Source: Tubiluchus corallicola
Lineage: Eukaryota > Priapulida > Priapulimorpha > Priapulimorphida > Tubiluchidae
NCBI GenBank assembly: GCA_030141605.1
Contig: JAQGDQ010000257.1
Coordinates: forward strand, 124,001-188,000
DNA: 64,000 nt
Direction of reading: 5' to 3'
In this document: positions 13,201 to 43,104 of the stretch, one piece after another
Numbering within the stretch: position 1 is the first letter of the stretch
Layout: each line of letters starts with the position of its first letter
Notes under the pieces: model-generated
Told to the model about the DNA's origin: nothing
What the model saw: the letters and a program-made list of their open reading frames with translations, nothing else
The model's database searches: none
Translations under genes and position numbers: made by a program

Positions 13201-14410
13201 CTACAGTGTAATCATCCCTTTTATGTTTATTTGAAATAAACATTTACATTTGTGTAATATAAAATATCAAAATTTTATATTAAAATATTGTATACATATA
13301 TTGTTGGTTTTGCTTTTTACATTTTCAAGCTATAACGGTACTGTAATTATTACATGTTTTATTGTTTTTGCTGGTCGCCACATAAATTTACTAAAAAGAT
13401 GAGTTGTAGCAAGTGATTGTAAAGGTGTACAATTGCGATTACAAACAAGGTGCTCATAATGTCTTTTACTGTGGACTGCAGAGCTATTGAAGACTACGTA
13501 AAACTAGTAATCAGAAACCGCAAAAAAAACCTTATCAAAGGAGTTGTAGAAATTTGAGTTTTCACTTCACACTGTATTCAAAGCAATACAGCAATGCTAC
13601 AATGAAATAATTAAAAGGTGTGCTTTCTATTAATTCTAAATGCATTTTATTTGGTGGAGTCTCCACTTCACAATCGTATGTAATTGAATCCTTTATACAA
13701 TTCCTCTATTACATATAGCCATTGTCATACTGTTGAATAAAAGTACACAGTAACTACAGTTAATTACTTGCACACAGCATTAAAACATAAAGTTAACGTT
13801 AATGTTTCATTCTTATTGGTACTTGATTTGAAGGAATCTATTATAATTTAAAGGAAAACTGGATCTGATCTTAAACTGCATGTCAAAACAATTTACTCTT
13901 TAAAATATTGAAAGGAAACATGGCATTTTTTTCAAAAATGACTTGCGTGAAAAAATTATTGCCACATAAATGCAATAACCACTAATTCTTTGCTGTTACA
14001 TCCATTTCGCCATTCGCCAGTTAGACCAGCATTAGTTCCTGCATTTCAGAAATGAGTTGCTGAAAAAACAGGTGTTGTACCTGTCACTTCAGAGGTATTC
14101 GTTTCTGACATACTGCAAACATTCGATAGCTCATGTGTGAGCACAGCGGTAAATTTGAATTTTTGACTTTTAGTACAACACACAGTATCTCTTACAGTAG
14201 TACTGTACTTGAATTTTTGCTTTCGAAACACGTTCATGGAGCGTTTTTGCTGTTGAAAATTAAGTTAGTTTGTGATGTTATTATGTGAAGTGAAAATTAA
14301 GTTAGATTAGTCAGCACCAGTGATGCCATTAATTAAGATTTTAATATTTGATTTACTTATCAGAAACGCTTTTGCATTATTGCTGGAGTTAAAATGTATA
14401 CTTTTTACAG
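10243..14410. other. TEAD 3' UTR and downstream non-coding DNA
   Basis: The TEAD stop is followed by AT-rich DNA. A polyadenylation hexamer AATAAA is at 10629-10634, about 390 nt after the stop, and others follow further on (for example near 12774 and 13249), so a long 3' UTR is possible. Apart from a hAT-like MITE at 11141-11668 no gene was recognised. A 32-codon ATG frame starting at 13459 has no recognisable family. Confidence 0.6.
11141..11668. mobile_element. hAT-like MITE
   Basis: The ends are CAGTGGCGGCTCGTGTATA (left) and the inverted CGAGCCGCTACTG (right). The flanking octamers CTAAGGAG (11133-11140) and CTAAGAAA (11669-11676) match at 6 of 8 positions and look like a decayed 8-bp target-site duplication. 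CAGTGGCG-type termini with 8-bp duplications are typical of hAT elements. No transposase is present. Confidence 0.75.
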
Positions 14411-14554
14411 GTACTTGAAGATGCGATAGAATATGAAAAATCATCCCGTCTTCCTTTAATTAATGGTTACATTGACATGCTAGTCAAAGTTGAGCATCTG
14501 AAGGCTACAAGACACAACAGGAATGCTGTGTTACAGTACGCTGAGAATAAGTAA
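14411..14554 (+). CDS. Unassigned exon-like ORF with stop
   Basis: A strong acceptor (ACTTTTTACAG) precedes an open phase-0 frame of 47 codons ending in TAA. The peptide starts VLEDAIEYEKSSRLPLINGY and ends RNAVLQYAENK; it is charged, looks helical, and has protein-like codon choice. I do not recognise the family. It lies 4.2 kb after the TEAD stop in the same orientation. It could be the last exon of an otherwise unseen gene, an alternative TEAD 3' exon (phase 0 would fit the donor at 8215), or a fossil exon. No further exons were found. Confidence 0.4.
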   Translation, partial: VLEDAIEYEKSSRLPLINGYIDMLVKVEHLKATRHNRNAVLQYAENK

Positions 14555-16604
14555 ATTTTCAAACTGTAAACTGGTGCATGCAAAACTATTCTTACTCATT
14601 TCTCGCTAGACAACTTGCGGCTTTCAAATCTTTAAAGCATCAACTACCTGTCTAAGCCTATTTAGCAAAATGGGTACTTGAATATTGAATTGCACTGTTC
14701 CATGGAAATGAACAACATTTCCTAGCAAAATCTGTGTATGATCTACATAATTTCTCAGTGACAAAGTTGTGTGTACACGATAAGCTCAACTGGTTATTAC
14801 GAAACAATTTAATAGAGATGGTACATAATCATGACATTTAAGTTAATAATAATAATCAATTTGATAGTTCAATTAATCTAATTGCAACTGTAAATGAAGT
14901 CAATACATAGATCGCAGAACGTCAATCAACCAGCGGGAGTCCACCTCGCAATGACCAATAAGGCGTTTTCATTTAGCGCTTACTGTTCTTCGAATGTTGG
15001 TGCCTAAGATTGTTGGGGGCTTTACTCACATGCCCAGCCACATTTGCACTTAAAGCCTATACGAAATATACAGGTAAAGCGTGTGTTCATGATTATTTTG
15101 CTTTTTTCTTGCCATAAAAAACCTTGTGCAGCTAAAATTCGTTAATAGTGGTGAAGAGTTGTGCTTGGGACACGTGTAATGTGGGTGTTCGCTATTCAGA
15201 AAGATTAGAAGTTGGACTTATAAGTTTCTCCAACCTAAAAAAAGACTTGAGACAAGTGTCACCGTTGAGTCAGAGCACGCGGGAGGCCACATGAACAGCT
15301 CAACACATTAAAAAGTAACGAAAATGCCACTTGCGATCTATCTATTTTGTGCAGTACTTCTACTGATAGGGAGCATGAGGAGTAGGCTGCCAGATTTACA
15401 ACATACAGACAAAAATGTTCAAATTCTTTTTTCTCTAACTAACAGCTCAATTTACTTATGCTGTGATGCTGTCACGATGAAGGGTTAAGCGACCACACTC
15501 ATATTTTTCCACGAAGTAATTGTCAGTTAAAGATTTTTTACATTACTAGGGTTGGTAGGGCTATCACTATGGCAGGCAGATTATTCCATTCTGTCACCAC
15601 TCTCACAGTAGTTAAATATTCACGAATGTCGAGACATAACCGCTCTTTAAACTGTGCCCTCTAGTTCTTGAATCGACAAGTAAATTAAGAAAATTTCTCA
15701 GGCAAAATGTTCTTGTCCCTAATCAGTATTTTATGAACCTCAATAAGATCTCAACAGTGTCTTCTTAATTTAAGTGTAGTCAAATTACAATAGTTTGTTT
15801 TTTGTGTCTAAGCTAATTTAAAAAGCAGAGAAAAAATCTGCTTGGTAGCTGTCCTCAGAATCATTCTGCAGCTAACAATAATTTACTACATCTCACTGCA
15901 TATGTTTGGATCTTTAGGTCAGCAGAAAATGTTGACTCTTCTTATTCTTACATACGACTGTCATACTGTATGTCACTGCATGTATTTAGATAGTTAGTTT
16001 AACAGCAATGTTTACTCTCTTACACACTGTGAACCATGAGATTTTGGTTTAAAACACAGTGGCTTAACTACGGACTTGCCGGCCCTATAGTTGAAGAGGA
16101 ATCGTGTGTTCAGGTGGCCCTTGGCCGTGAACAAGAGCCGCCCAAGGTAGCAAGCAAAATAAATCACAAAAAGAATTAAAGCAAAGCTGAGACAACTTTA
16201 AAGCTAATCTTAAAAATTTTAGAACATCCGCAAAATTTGTTTTTAAATAATAGGGGCCTACTGGATTATTTTGCAGGGGCGCCAAAAACATAGTTATGCT
16301 AGCATGTATTCAAAATTGCTTGCTTTTTCACAAAATAGTTACATTTAGTAAAAAGAATCTTTTAAATTCACAACTTCACTTGTTAACAGTCACATCATGT
16401 AACTTAGTCGAAGTTACAGGAACGATTGGCTGTTAACTAAACTTACTCATTTCCTTATGCCTCTAAAATGAAATATAAATTTATAGGATAGCTAACATAT
16501 ATACACATTTGTTACTTGTTATCTACACTAACGGTATACAATCTGTGTGTTACATACTAATGATATCACAATTCGCTTAGGCCGCTAACATAAATCACAC
16601 ATTG
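14555..16604. other. Intergenic region between unassigned exon and WASHC3
   Basis: No gene was recognised. It contains a decayed hAT-like element around 16060-16300: CAGTGGCTTAACTACGG on the left, with a worn right end near AACATAGTTATGCTAG. The rest is AT-rich sequence without strong open frames or repeats. Confidence 0.5.
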
Positions 16605-19600
16605 CTAGTCGCTGAAAGACGCGTCACTCTCATGACCTAAATCTGAGTCATCACTACCAGTGTTTCTTCCAGGCTCCATAGGAGGCGCTGGTGCATTAGG
16701 AGTCCTGAAAGTAGAAAAATCTGTTACGGTGAAGAAATTCTTGGAATAACGATGGCATAACAATGTACTTGCAGTGCCTAGAGTTAAAGATGGGCTCATA
16801 TAGGAAAGGGGACCCTGCACATAAATGAAATAATTGTAACTCGTGGCAAACTAGCCTACAAGACGACCCTCGTTCAAAACATGTTCGCATATTATGAAAA
16901 ACAGTAATTATAATTAACGCCACAGTCCATCTAACTGTGCTCCCCCCCCCCAAAAAAAACTAAGTGCCAAGTCAACTGCTGGATAGTTTTTAAGCCCATA
17001 GATGGATAGTTGTCATAGCAGCAGACTGCATGAAAACTGTACTTTACTTGCAGTGGCATAGCATGGGGTGCGGACCACACAGGGCACCACTTTGTGGGGC
17101 AGCCAATTTTGGACAGTGATGGCAGACAGTACAGCACTATTGGTGTTTACTCAGACAATTACTGTACGATATTTTCGTCGAAGCAAGTCTAAAGTACAAA
17201 AAATAACAAGATTTTGAATTGTAATTTTGCACTAATGCCATCTCATACGTTTATATTTATATCATTACGTTCTTCCTTAATACGATTTATATCCTTTACG
17301 ATGATTATACATTGCAAATGTTAGCAGTACTCAATGGTATGGCTGCCTGCTTTTAAGGACATTTATATACTTACATTTAAGGACAGGGATTGCCAATTTA
17401 GTTGCTACTAAAACCTATGCTATGCCACTGTTTCACTATTGGACTATTAGTTTGCTAACAAGGTTTACTGTAAATCAGATAATGGAAAATGGCAGCTATT
17501 ATGCCAAAGTATTAGCTAATGTTATGATTATTGCATATTTTACTACAGAACTATAACAAATATACAGTACATAGCAGTGACAGGAATTACATTTACCACT
17601 TAGACTTCTGCTAAAGCACTTAGGCTTTAGTATGCAATGTTGCAAAAATACTTACTCTAATAATGATGCATCTAAGTCTGGCTCTTCGACCCTTATTTTT
17701 GCTTGTATTGCTCCTAAAGGCACACCCTGCGAATACATTCATTTATGATAAGTGATACGACAATACATCCTGAAAATTAGTTTACATGTAAACAAATATA
17801 AACTTTAGTGACATTATAATCATGCATTGCATAGAGCAAGCTAGTAAAAAACTTATAAAACTAAAATGTATGTAATCTCACTTGGTAATCCATGCAAAAT
17901 CAATTACCAGATAAAAAGAAATAAAGCAATAATCATTTAGCTACTTTTTTCAATGAGAATTTTTTTGGAAATATGTTCTAATCTGAAATTCTAATAAAAC
18001 ATTTGAAGATTGGAGCTAAAGTGCATTTATAGGTTTCAATGTCAAAATTAGCAATTTTTGCAACCACTTGTCCTTAAAAACAAATACAGCTTGTCAATTA
18101 ATTTTTAGGTTCAAATCACAAAGAAGAATTTTCTAATCTCAAAAAAGGAACAACTACATTCCAGATGGGATTCATTCATTCGTCTGTTTCTTGGTCACTT
18201 GCCTCTCTCTTCCAATCCTTTTTTCTGTTGCTGTTTTTCTTTTTCTTTCATCTTCACCTTTTCTTGTTTTTACATACAAGACGGAACATATATTCTCAAA
18301 ATTATGTAAGCTACAAAACTTCTCATGCTACAGGTAAAACAGTGAGATCTTAGTTCAGTCGACACAAATATCTGAGAAGTTCAGAAGTTCACACTTAGTA
18401 GTTCTCAGCAATAAGCAACAAACAGTGCAATAATGCTAATTTTGCAGAAAGCTGGAGGCAGTTCAAAACAAGTTTTTTAGATAAAAAATAAAGCAATAAA
18501 GACATACAAATTGTAACATTTTGAAATATTTTGCATATCGTGGATCCTTTGAGACAGTATTGGTTGAAGCTTGAGTTTGTTCAGATTCCTGTGAAGCTGT
18601 GGCTTGTTCAGTTTCGGGTGGCACAGAACTGGTTTGTGCAGCTTCTGTCACTGGTTGTTCTGTATTTGTATTTACTGCAACCGCTGGAGTCGCTTGTGTC
18701 GCAGAGGAGACAGTTTCTAACCCAGGAATTGAAGCTAACTAAAAAGAAAGTGATGCAGGAATATTATGCCTTGGTTGTGTACAAGGTTCCTCCTATTTTT
18801 AATTTCTGTGGAATTTGATCAAAAAATTTGTACAATATTGCAATTTCTACATACAAAATGAACTAAACTTCTACAACTTGTTTCACCTTATCTTTGAAAC
18901 AGCACAAAACATGCAGTTTAAACCAATAATTAATATCTACATTGCTACAACAATACAAAGAGGCAATAATTTGCATGTCTCACAGCAGATACCTCTGTTG
19001 CTTATCTGCGGTAAAATAATAATCAGCTGAAGCTTTAAGCTTTCTTATCTGAATTTTTGTTACAACATATAGCTTACGCATTTACCTACTTTTGTTTCTA
19101 ACAAAATCATGGCAGTCTCCAATCTCTGAATGCGCAGATGAAGATCACCAAGTTTTTCTTCACAGATGCAAGAAAAGTGATTCAAGAAATTAACAGAATA
19201 AGAAACAAAATGGTTTATGTAAACTAATAGACGTTCATGGTTAATCGCAGCTGCCTATAAAAAATAAAGAAATAAAGTTAGTAATAAATAATCACATTAC
19301 ACAAATGAACTGTAAAGATGATATCCACTCTACTAGGCAGATTATTATAACAACAATAAAAACAATGGCCAACAGGTACGAAAAATATGTGCACCTCATT
19401 ATGTTTAACAAGTAGATAATAAGACAGTAGGCCTCGGCAACTTTTGAACTGTAGAAATAAGCTCCAACATTGTAACTACCTAGTTGTAATATAAATGATG
19501 TGGTACGTACGTGGTCAACAATAACTTTAGGAATGCTAGTCTTAAACACAGTTATTGAATACAACACAGTTAGTGAATACTACTTTCAATTTAGTCAGGT

Positions 19601-20344
19601 TATTGAAGTCAAGCCAGTCTACATTATTTAGATCTACTTTACATGGTGCAATGTATTTGTTGCCCGGTGGTAAGCTTTTCGTTTTGTGTGTCATTCCTTT
19701 TTTCGTTTTGTGTGTCATTCCAATTACTACTTTAAGGACACATAAGGCATTAGTCTGAACTACATAATTAAACTGTATCTAAAGTGTTCTCTTACTTAAA
19801 GGCATTTATATCTACATATATCACTTGTATCACATGTTGGCTTGTTTGTCCAGTTAACCAATTTGATACATGACTCTTTTGACATGGAAATACTAGTTCG
19901 TAAAATATCCTATAAACTCCATTGCATTCAATATCCATATTATTACATTAAGCTATATTATCCAGCTATAGTTAAATAAAGGTACGCAAATTGAGTGAAA
20001 AAGAAAATCTGAAGGAGAAATGTCACTTCTGAAAACCTTCCCAATGCCGTAGCAGTTTAAGAAAATTTCTTTCCTGAACAAATGTTTTGGTAGTCTGTAA
20101 TTCAAACAGACTGGGAATCTTCAGGCATGAACGAAGCAATAAATAAGTTAACGCAAAGAGATAAAGCAATTTTGACGGAAAATGTTCCTCTTTGGGCCGT
20201 CAATAAAAATTTTAAGTGGGAAAGAAGAGACTGGAAATTTCAGGTAAACATTCAACACTTTCACGATCATATTACAAATTTGGTAAAGCCTACCTTAGTA
20301 AAATCGACACCGTGCCCTACTATTGGAAGTCCATCCGAATCCAT
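16605..20344 (-). CDS. WASHC3: WASH complex subunit 3 (CCDC53)
   Basis: Small coiled-coil subunit of the WASH complex, which activates Arp2/3 on endosomes for actin-driven sorting. Exons in gene order: 20344-20294, 19254-19090, 18738-18508, 17726-17656, 16704-16605; they join in frame to 205 residues. The N-terminus is MDSDGLPIVGHGVDFTK, matching the family's MDxDGLP start. The next exon gives the core coiled coil (YINHFVSYSVNFLNHF, EEKLGDLHLRIQRLETAM). The third starts LASIPGLE, runs through a Thr/Gln/Glu-rich linker and ends KDPRYAKYFKMLQF. The last two give GVPLGAIQAKI and LLETPNAPAPP, closing with the acidic tail SDASFSD. Length and block order match the known family. All splice sites are GT-AG. 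Confidence 0.95.
17051..17430. mobile_element. hAT-like MITE in WASHC3 intron
   Basis: The ends CAGTGGCATAGCATGGGG and the inverted CCTATGCTATGCCACTG form clear terminal inverted repeats with the CAGTGGC hAT-type tip. Flanking octamers are only partly alike. It sits in the last WASHC3 intron (16705-17655) and has no coding capacity. Confidence 0.75.
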
Positions 20345-20679
20345 ATCACGACTTATAACCAAGCTAAAAATAAGTACATGTACAAACCTAAAAATGTGAG
20401 CAAACATTCAGAAACCATTCAGTGACACACAATTTTTACTACATCACGTAAGTATATTTTTCAATTTGGTTTAACAAAATCATGAACACCTTTCTTAAAT
20501 CGGTTATTTCCACTTGTAACTTGTGACAATTATTATAAGCAATCACTTGTAACAACATCAATTGAGACACCTGCTGCATAATTAGCTTTGATTTTATCAC
20601 AATACGTTACATGAAAACAAATGCTTTGTAGTGTCTTAATTGTTCATCCCTACACATTGGACATAAAAAATATTTATAA

Positions 20680-21260
20680 AGCAGTTCTTGAAGTTTACTT
20701 TAACTTTCACCATATTTAGCCTTAACCCCATTATTTTCTCAAAAGTCAAAGAAACTTTAATTTTGTGCTCAAGTGTAAACTTGCTTGTGAAGTCTAAGAG
20801 ATCTAACCATAAGATGGTTATTGATGGTCTCTCCTCAGCAGTTTGCGAAATTGCGGCAGATTTGATGCATCAACTGTTTCACTATTAAGTGAATTCCAAG
20901 GGCCCATAACACGAGCGTGGAAGAAATGGACTCTGATATTAGTGCAAGAATATTGTACATATAATTTAAGATTGTGTCCATGTAAATCACACAGTAGTGA
21001 TTTAGAAAAAAATTTGTCGCTACGCAAAATAGAACTACCACTAATGACTTTATAACAGTGAGTAACATCTATGGTATCACGGCATTGTTCAAGAGAAGAT
21101 ACAGAGTCAGGCTGAATATCAGAGACCAGACTAATACAACTCCATTGAGTCCTTTCTAAAGAATTTTTAAGAGTAACATACTGTGCTGACGAAACAACCC
21201 ACACATAATCAAGGATTGGTCTAAATACAGCTTTATAAAACCGTACAATAACTTGCACTA
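20680..21260 (-). mobile_element. LINE fragment, C-terminal part of reverse transcriptase ORF
   Basis: On the - strand the peptide reads AVFRPILDYVWVVSSAQY, then later VMGPWNSLNSETVDASNLPQF. This is the typical end of a CR1/L2/Jockey-type reverse transcriptase ORF (RPILEYA..VW ... LWNSLP..). It is 5'-truncated, starting beyond the catalytic YxDD region. It lies between WASHC3 and beta-tubulin. Confidence 0.75.
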
Positions 21261-21689
21261 AACAGCACTACATGATGAAATGCAGCGCTTTATCATTCCA
21301 ATGCGTCTATTGGCCTGAGAAATAATATGTCCACTATGTGAGCTCCACTTCAGTTTGTTTGAGATTAATACTCCAAAGAACGTACAACTGATTTTTCTTC
21401 AATAACCCCATCTCTCACATAACAAGGTGTACCCACCATTTTCTTGCAATCATTTTGTACGAACTAGATGAAACTTTCGCCTGTTCGATAAATACCCACA
21501 TGTGAAAAATCTCATTAGGACTTACCAGAACAAGTAGATTGTATTTATCTTAAATATCGAAAACCTAAGCAATAACCATACAGAAAACCAAAGTTTCAAA
21601 GCAGGAAATGAAGCTGCGTTGAAATTGCATAGTCGGTGGCTACGCCATCCGAAGATAACCGAAGTTTTCCGATCAGATAGCGTTGCGCG

Positions 21690-21740
21690 CGAAAAACACG
21701 TTGCTGAGCAACGGTTACCGCCCAGTATATAACAATGCGC
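21690..21740 (+). promoter_or_regulatory. Beta-tubulin promoter: X-box-like palindrome and TATA-like box
   Basis: GTTGCTGAGCAAC at 21700-21712 is a perfect palindrome around a 3-nt centre and matches the RFX X-box type (GTTGCC..GGCAAC). TATATAA is at 21726-21732, about 140 bases before the start codon. The surrounding DNA is locally GC-richer than its neighbours. The link to RFX is inferred from the motif only. Confidence 0.55.
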
Positions 21741-21870
21741 GTGTTTGGAATGCGCTTAAATCTTTGTTGAGTTTGCTTGGCCAGGTTGTGGAAGTTTTAG
21801 AATTGGAATTGTATCGATTTGCATCGGAAAATAACACTGCTGTACTAAAGATTTCTTAAGCTAAAGAGCA

Positions 21871-26831
<4,961 letters not shown>

Positions 26832-27791
26832 AATGAAAGAAGTGATTACCATTTTAATTGTGTATGAACAGTTAAGAATTTGTAACTTTTTGTAAACGGA
26901 TTTAGCTGTCAAACTTCAATTTTATAAATAAAAAATAGTATAAGAAAACACATGACCTTGTTACGTGGCATATGATAATGTTATGCAGTTAATTAAACTA
27001 ATTACGCTTACTATTTCTATAGCATTAATTTGAAACTTGCACTGTGTACTGTATTTAGCATGTTGAATAAACTGCTGCACTGCATGTAAAGGTGGGACAG
27101 CAACAAGTTATTGTGAGCAAACTCGTTTGGTCTTCTATACATTTGCCTCCACAAAATACATGTAACTAGATGTCTCTGATGTCTATAACTTATACAAAGT
27201 ATAAATTAAGAATCACTGGTAGGAATTTGGAAGTGGTGCTGACAAGTTCTGGCATAGCAGTATCTAGGTTTTTTTGCTGGATTTGTTTTCTTTACCAGTT
27301 TTGAGGGCAGATTTCTTTTATTTTACAGTTCTGCCTGCCAACACTGGTGTTATGTTGTTTTTGTGTAGAAATATAAGAATACAGTACAGGAGCAGAGACT
27401 AACAAGTTCGACTTGAACTATTGGTCGAGGAGTTTGATGAACTCAAGATGGTGGATTAAAAATTTTAATAGTTACAAATACAGACCCATTTTCAGCTCTG
27501 GTGTACCGTGTACGGCACAATCTTCAGGAGTAATGCCACCGATAATGGAGGTATAACAAATGAAATTGATCTGATTATGAAGGATGATGAGTGTTCTTGT
27601 TTTGGTGTTACTTTTGTCATTATTTAATTAACAAACGTGTACTCATGACCGCCTACCCAATAACACAAGGTTGAATCAGGCACCATTGAAGACCTGGGCC
27701 GTCTTCATTATTGAAATTTTATTCATTCTTTTCAACAAATAAACGCTATATAAACAACGTCGTAGCCTATGAAACAATGCCAGAATTCAAT
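26832..27791. other. Convergent intergenic region, tubulin to protease copy 1
   Basis: It holds the beta-tubulin 3' UTR with AATAAA at 26927-26932. On the - strand an AATAAA equivalent (TTTATT near 27718-27724) could end protease copy 1. No gene or clear repeat is seen in the remainder. Confidence 0.5.
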
Positions 27792-41032
<13,241 letters not shown>

Positions 41033-43104
41033 GTTCTTTACAATTCACCTCAGGTCAAAAACAAGCATATTTGGTGTGACAAATGCAATTGCGTTAAAAG
41101 GGACCAGTCTAAGATCCAATCAATGTCAACTTTGTAAAATAATACTAGAACATTATACATAAATAGTCCTCCTTTTTGTAGATATATTAAAACAGGTACA
41201 ATGTACATTATTTTTTACATTCAAGAAACTTCAGCCTGTAAGGTATGTTGTGTCGTTATATATTGGTCTATTACGCACACACACAGATCTTACATGCTCA
41301 TGCACACGAGCCTCACGTGCTGCACAAGCGTTAAGGCATCAGCAATCATACTCTAATAAAAATTAACCTGGCGGCTAGTTAGTTGAAGGAGACACAGAAA
41401 AGTTGGGGAAACTCGGGATTTGAACGTACGACCTAACGACTTCAGGTCGCACGCTTTACATCCTCTGTCATTTCGGCTACTCGTTAAAACAGTATAGCAG
41501 GTATGAAATCTTATCCTCGCTACACACCGTCAATCAGAGCCACCAATTGGATTCTAGTGGTTTTTCACACCATTTTGGTAACACCTTATTTTTTATTTTT
41601 CGCAATAAAGCAGAGGCATTTAGAAAAGAACAGTTTGCTTGTTGTAGCAATATAATGTGGATATTATAGGATTCGGTTGGTCTTCAAAACAAAAATGCTT
41701 TTCACTTACCAGCAAATAAAACGACTTTGGTGCTCCGAAGGCAAACATTTGCTTTACAGACGTTTGTTTGTTTGTGTGGTGACATACATGTCGTAACTGG
41801 ATGTACATAGACTTACGACTAGAGAGAGAAACTCAAATGGGCGCCTACTAAAGTTGTTTCCATTCAGCTTCGATGATGTAGCTTCCGAGTCCCGAGCAGA
41901 ATATCAAACGTTGTCAATTATCGTGGTGTTAAATTTCATGACAACATGTTTGATAATTTGCTTAGGACCAGGTCACCCAGAACTGGGCTATAGGCCTTGT
42001 TGAGCCTATTATAGTCGTTATGTAATTTCTTGAGCTTTGTTAATGGTTAGCAACGACCCAGAAAGGGGTCTAAAATAATGATTTCAGGGGCGTTCGTTGT
42101 CATGGTTTTGTGTATTTCTGTCAAAATTTCAAAATTTAGTTCTTCCACCATTCATAGAATCTATTGCCTGGCTTTAAATAGTTCTTTGCTAAAATGCATT
42201 CGAGGCTGCTAACTCAATTCCTAACAGTCTCGTTGCTTACACAAGATTTTCCTAATTCTTGTGTTAACTTATTACACCAAGAAATCCGTCTTTATCTAAG
42301 TCTCACAATTGACATTTTTCGATGATATACAGTCCCCAGAGAAAGAATGCCTACGCGTTATATGAGAACGTTATATAGGCTAATGTGATGGGTTACAACC
42401 TACAAGTTAAAATATGAGATTTATTGGAAACATTGGATTCATTTTAACATTTTTCGTAGTTCCCTGTCTCCTACGTTTTTGTGTGTGGACACTTGATCTT
42501 TCGTACTAAAAAGGGATGGTCTTCAAGTCTTGTCCACACCTATCTCTGATATTCACATAACCTATTTCGGTAGATACATAAACCTATAATGAACACACAC
42601 GCGCATGCGCACAGACGCAACTAAACGCCCTCCAAAGCATAGACTATCGTCGACGTGGATCATAGAATTCTTACAAAATAATTAAAGGCAAGTAAGATAA
42701 AAATAAGCGGATTTATTATTTATGTATTTAGCCATGAAAACCTAGTTAAACCACTTCAAAAAAATAAAAGAAAACAATGATCGTATCAAATACTATACTA
42801 ATACTGACTGTGTTAATTTTACAATAACTAGTTTTGATAAAATTCGATTGTTAATTTGTTAGGTGTTTTTTCTAGTATAAACTTTCCGTAATATCGCTCA
42901 TATAACCTGCGGAATTAGCTAAATATATGCAGAAGCACGCCCATATTAAGCTAAACTAAAATTTCAATTTTGTAATAGACCCTGACAACTAAGAAACGAA
43001 TAAGAGACCTCCCGGGCCGTTACAAGCTACATTCAGCATACCGTCTATTATAAAAAGTCCATATTTTGGACAAGAATTAATTTAAATAACAGCGACATTG
43101 TATA
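41033..43104. other. Intergenic region between the two protease copies
   Basis: It should contain the promoter of copy 1 (just after 41033) and the 3' UTR of copy 2 (before 43104; TTTATT at 42714-42719 is a possible polyadenylation signal on the - strand). A tRNA-derived SINE lies at 41405-41484. No other gene was recognised. Confidence 0.5.
41405..41484 (-). mobile_element. tRNA-derived SINE or tRNA pseudogene
   Basis: On the - strand TAGCCGAAATGACAGAGG resembles a degraded box A and ACGTTCAAATCCCGAG resembles box B (GGTTCGAATCC). The segment GCGACCTGAAGTCG between them resembles an anticodon arm. The acceptor stem does not pair well, so it is a SINE head or tRNA fossil rather than a functional tRNA. 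Confidence 0.6.

Noticed and set aside
20818-21258. 146-codon frame as a host gene
   Set aside because: Its peptide is the C-terminal end of a LINE reverse transcriptase, 5'-truncated.
41405-41484. Functional tRNA-Phe gene
   Set aside because: Box-like motifs and a GAA-like loop exist, but stems pair poorly; better explained as a SINE head.
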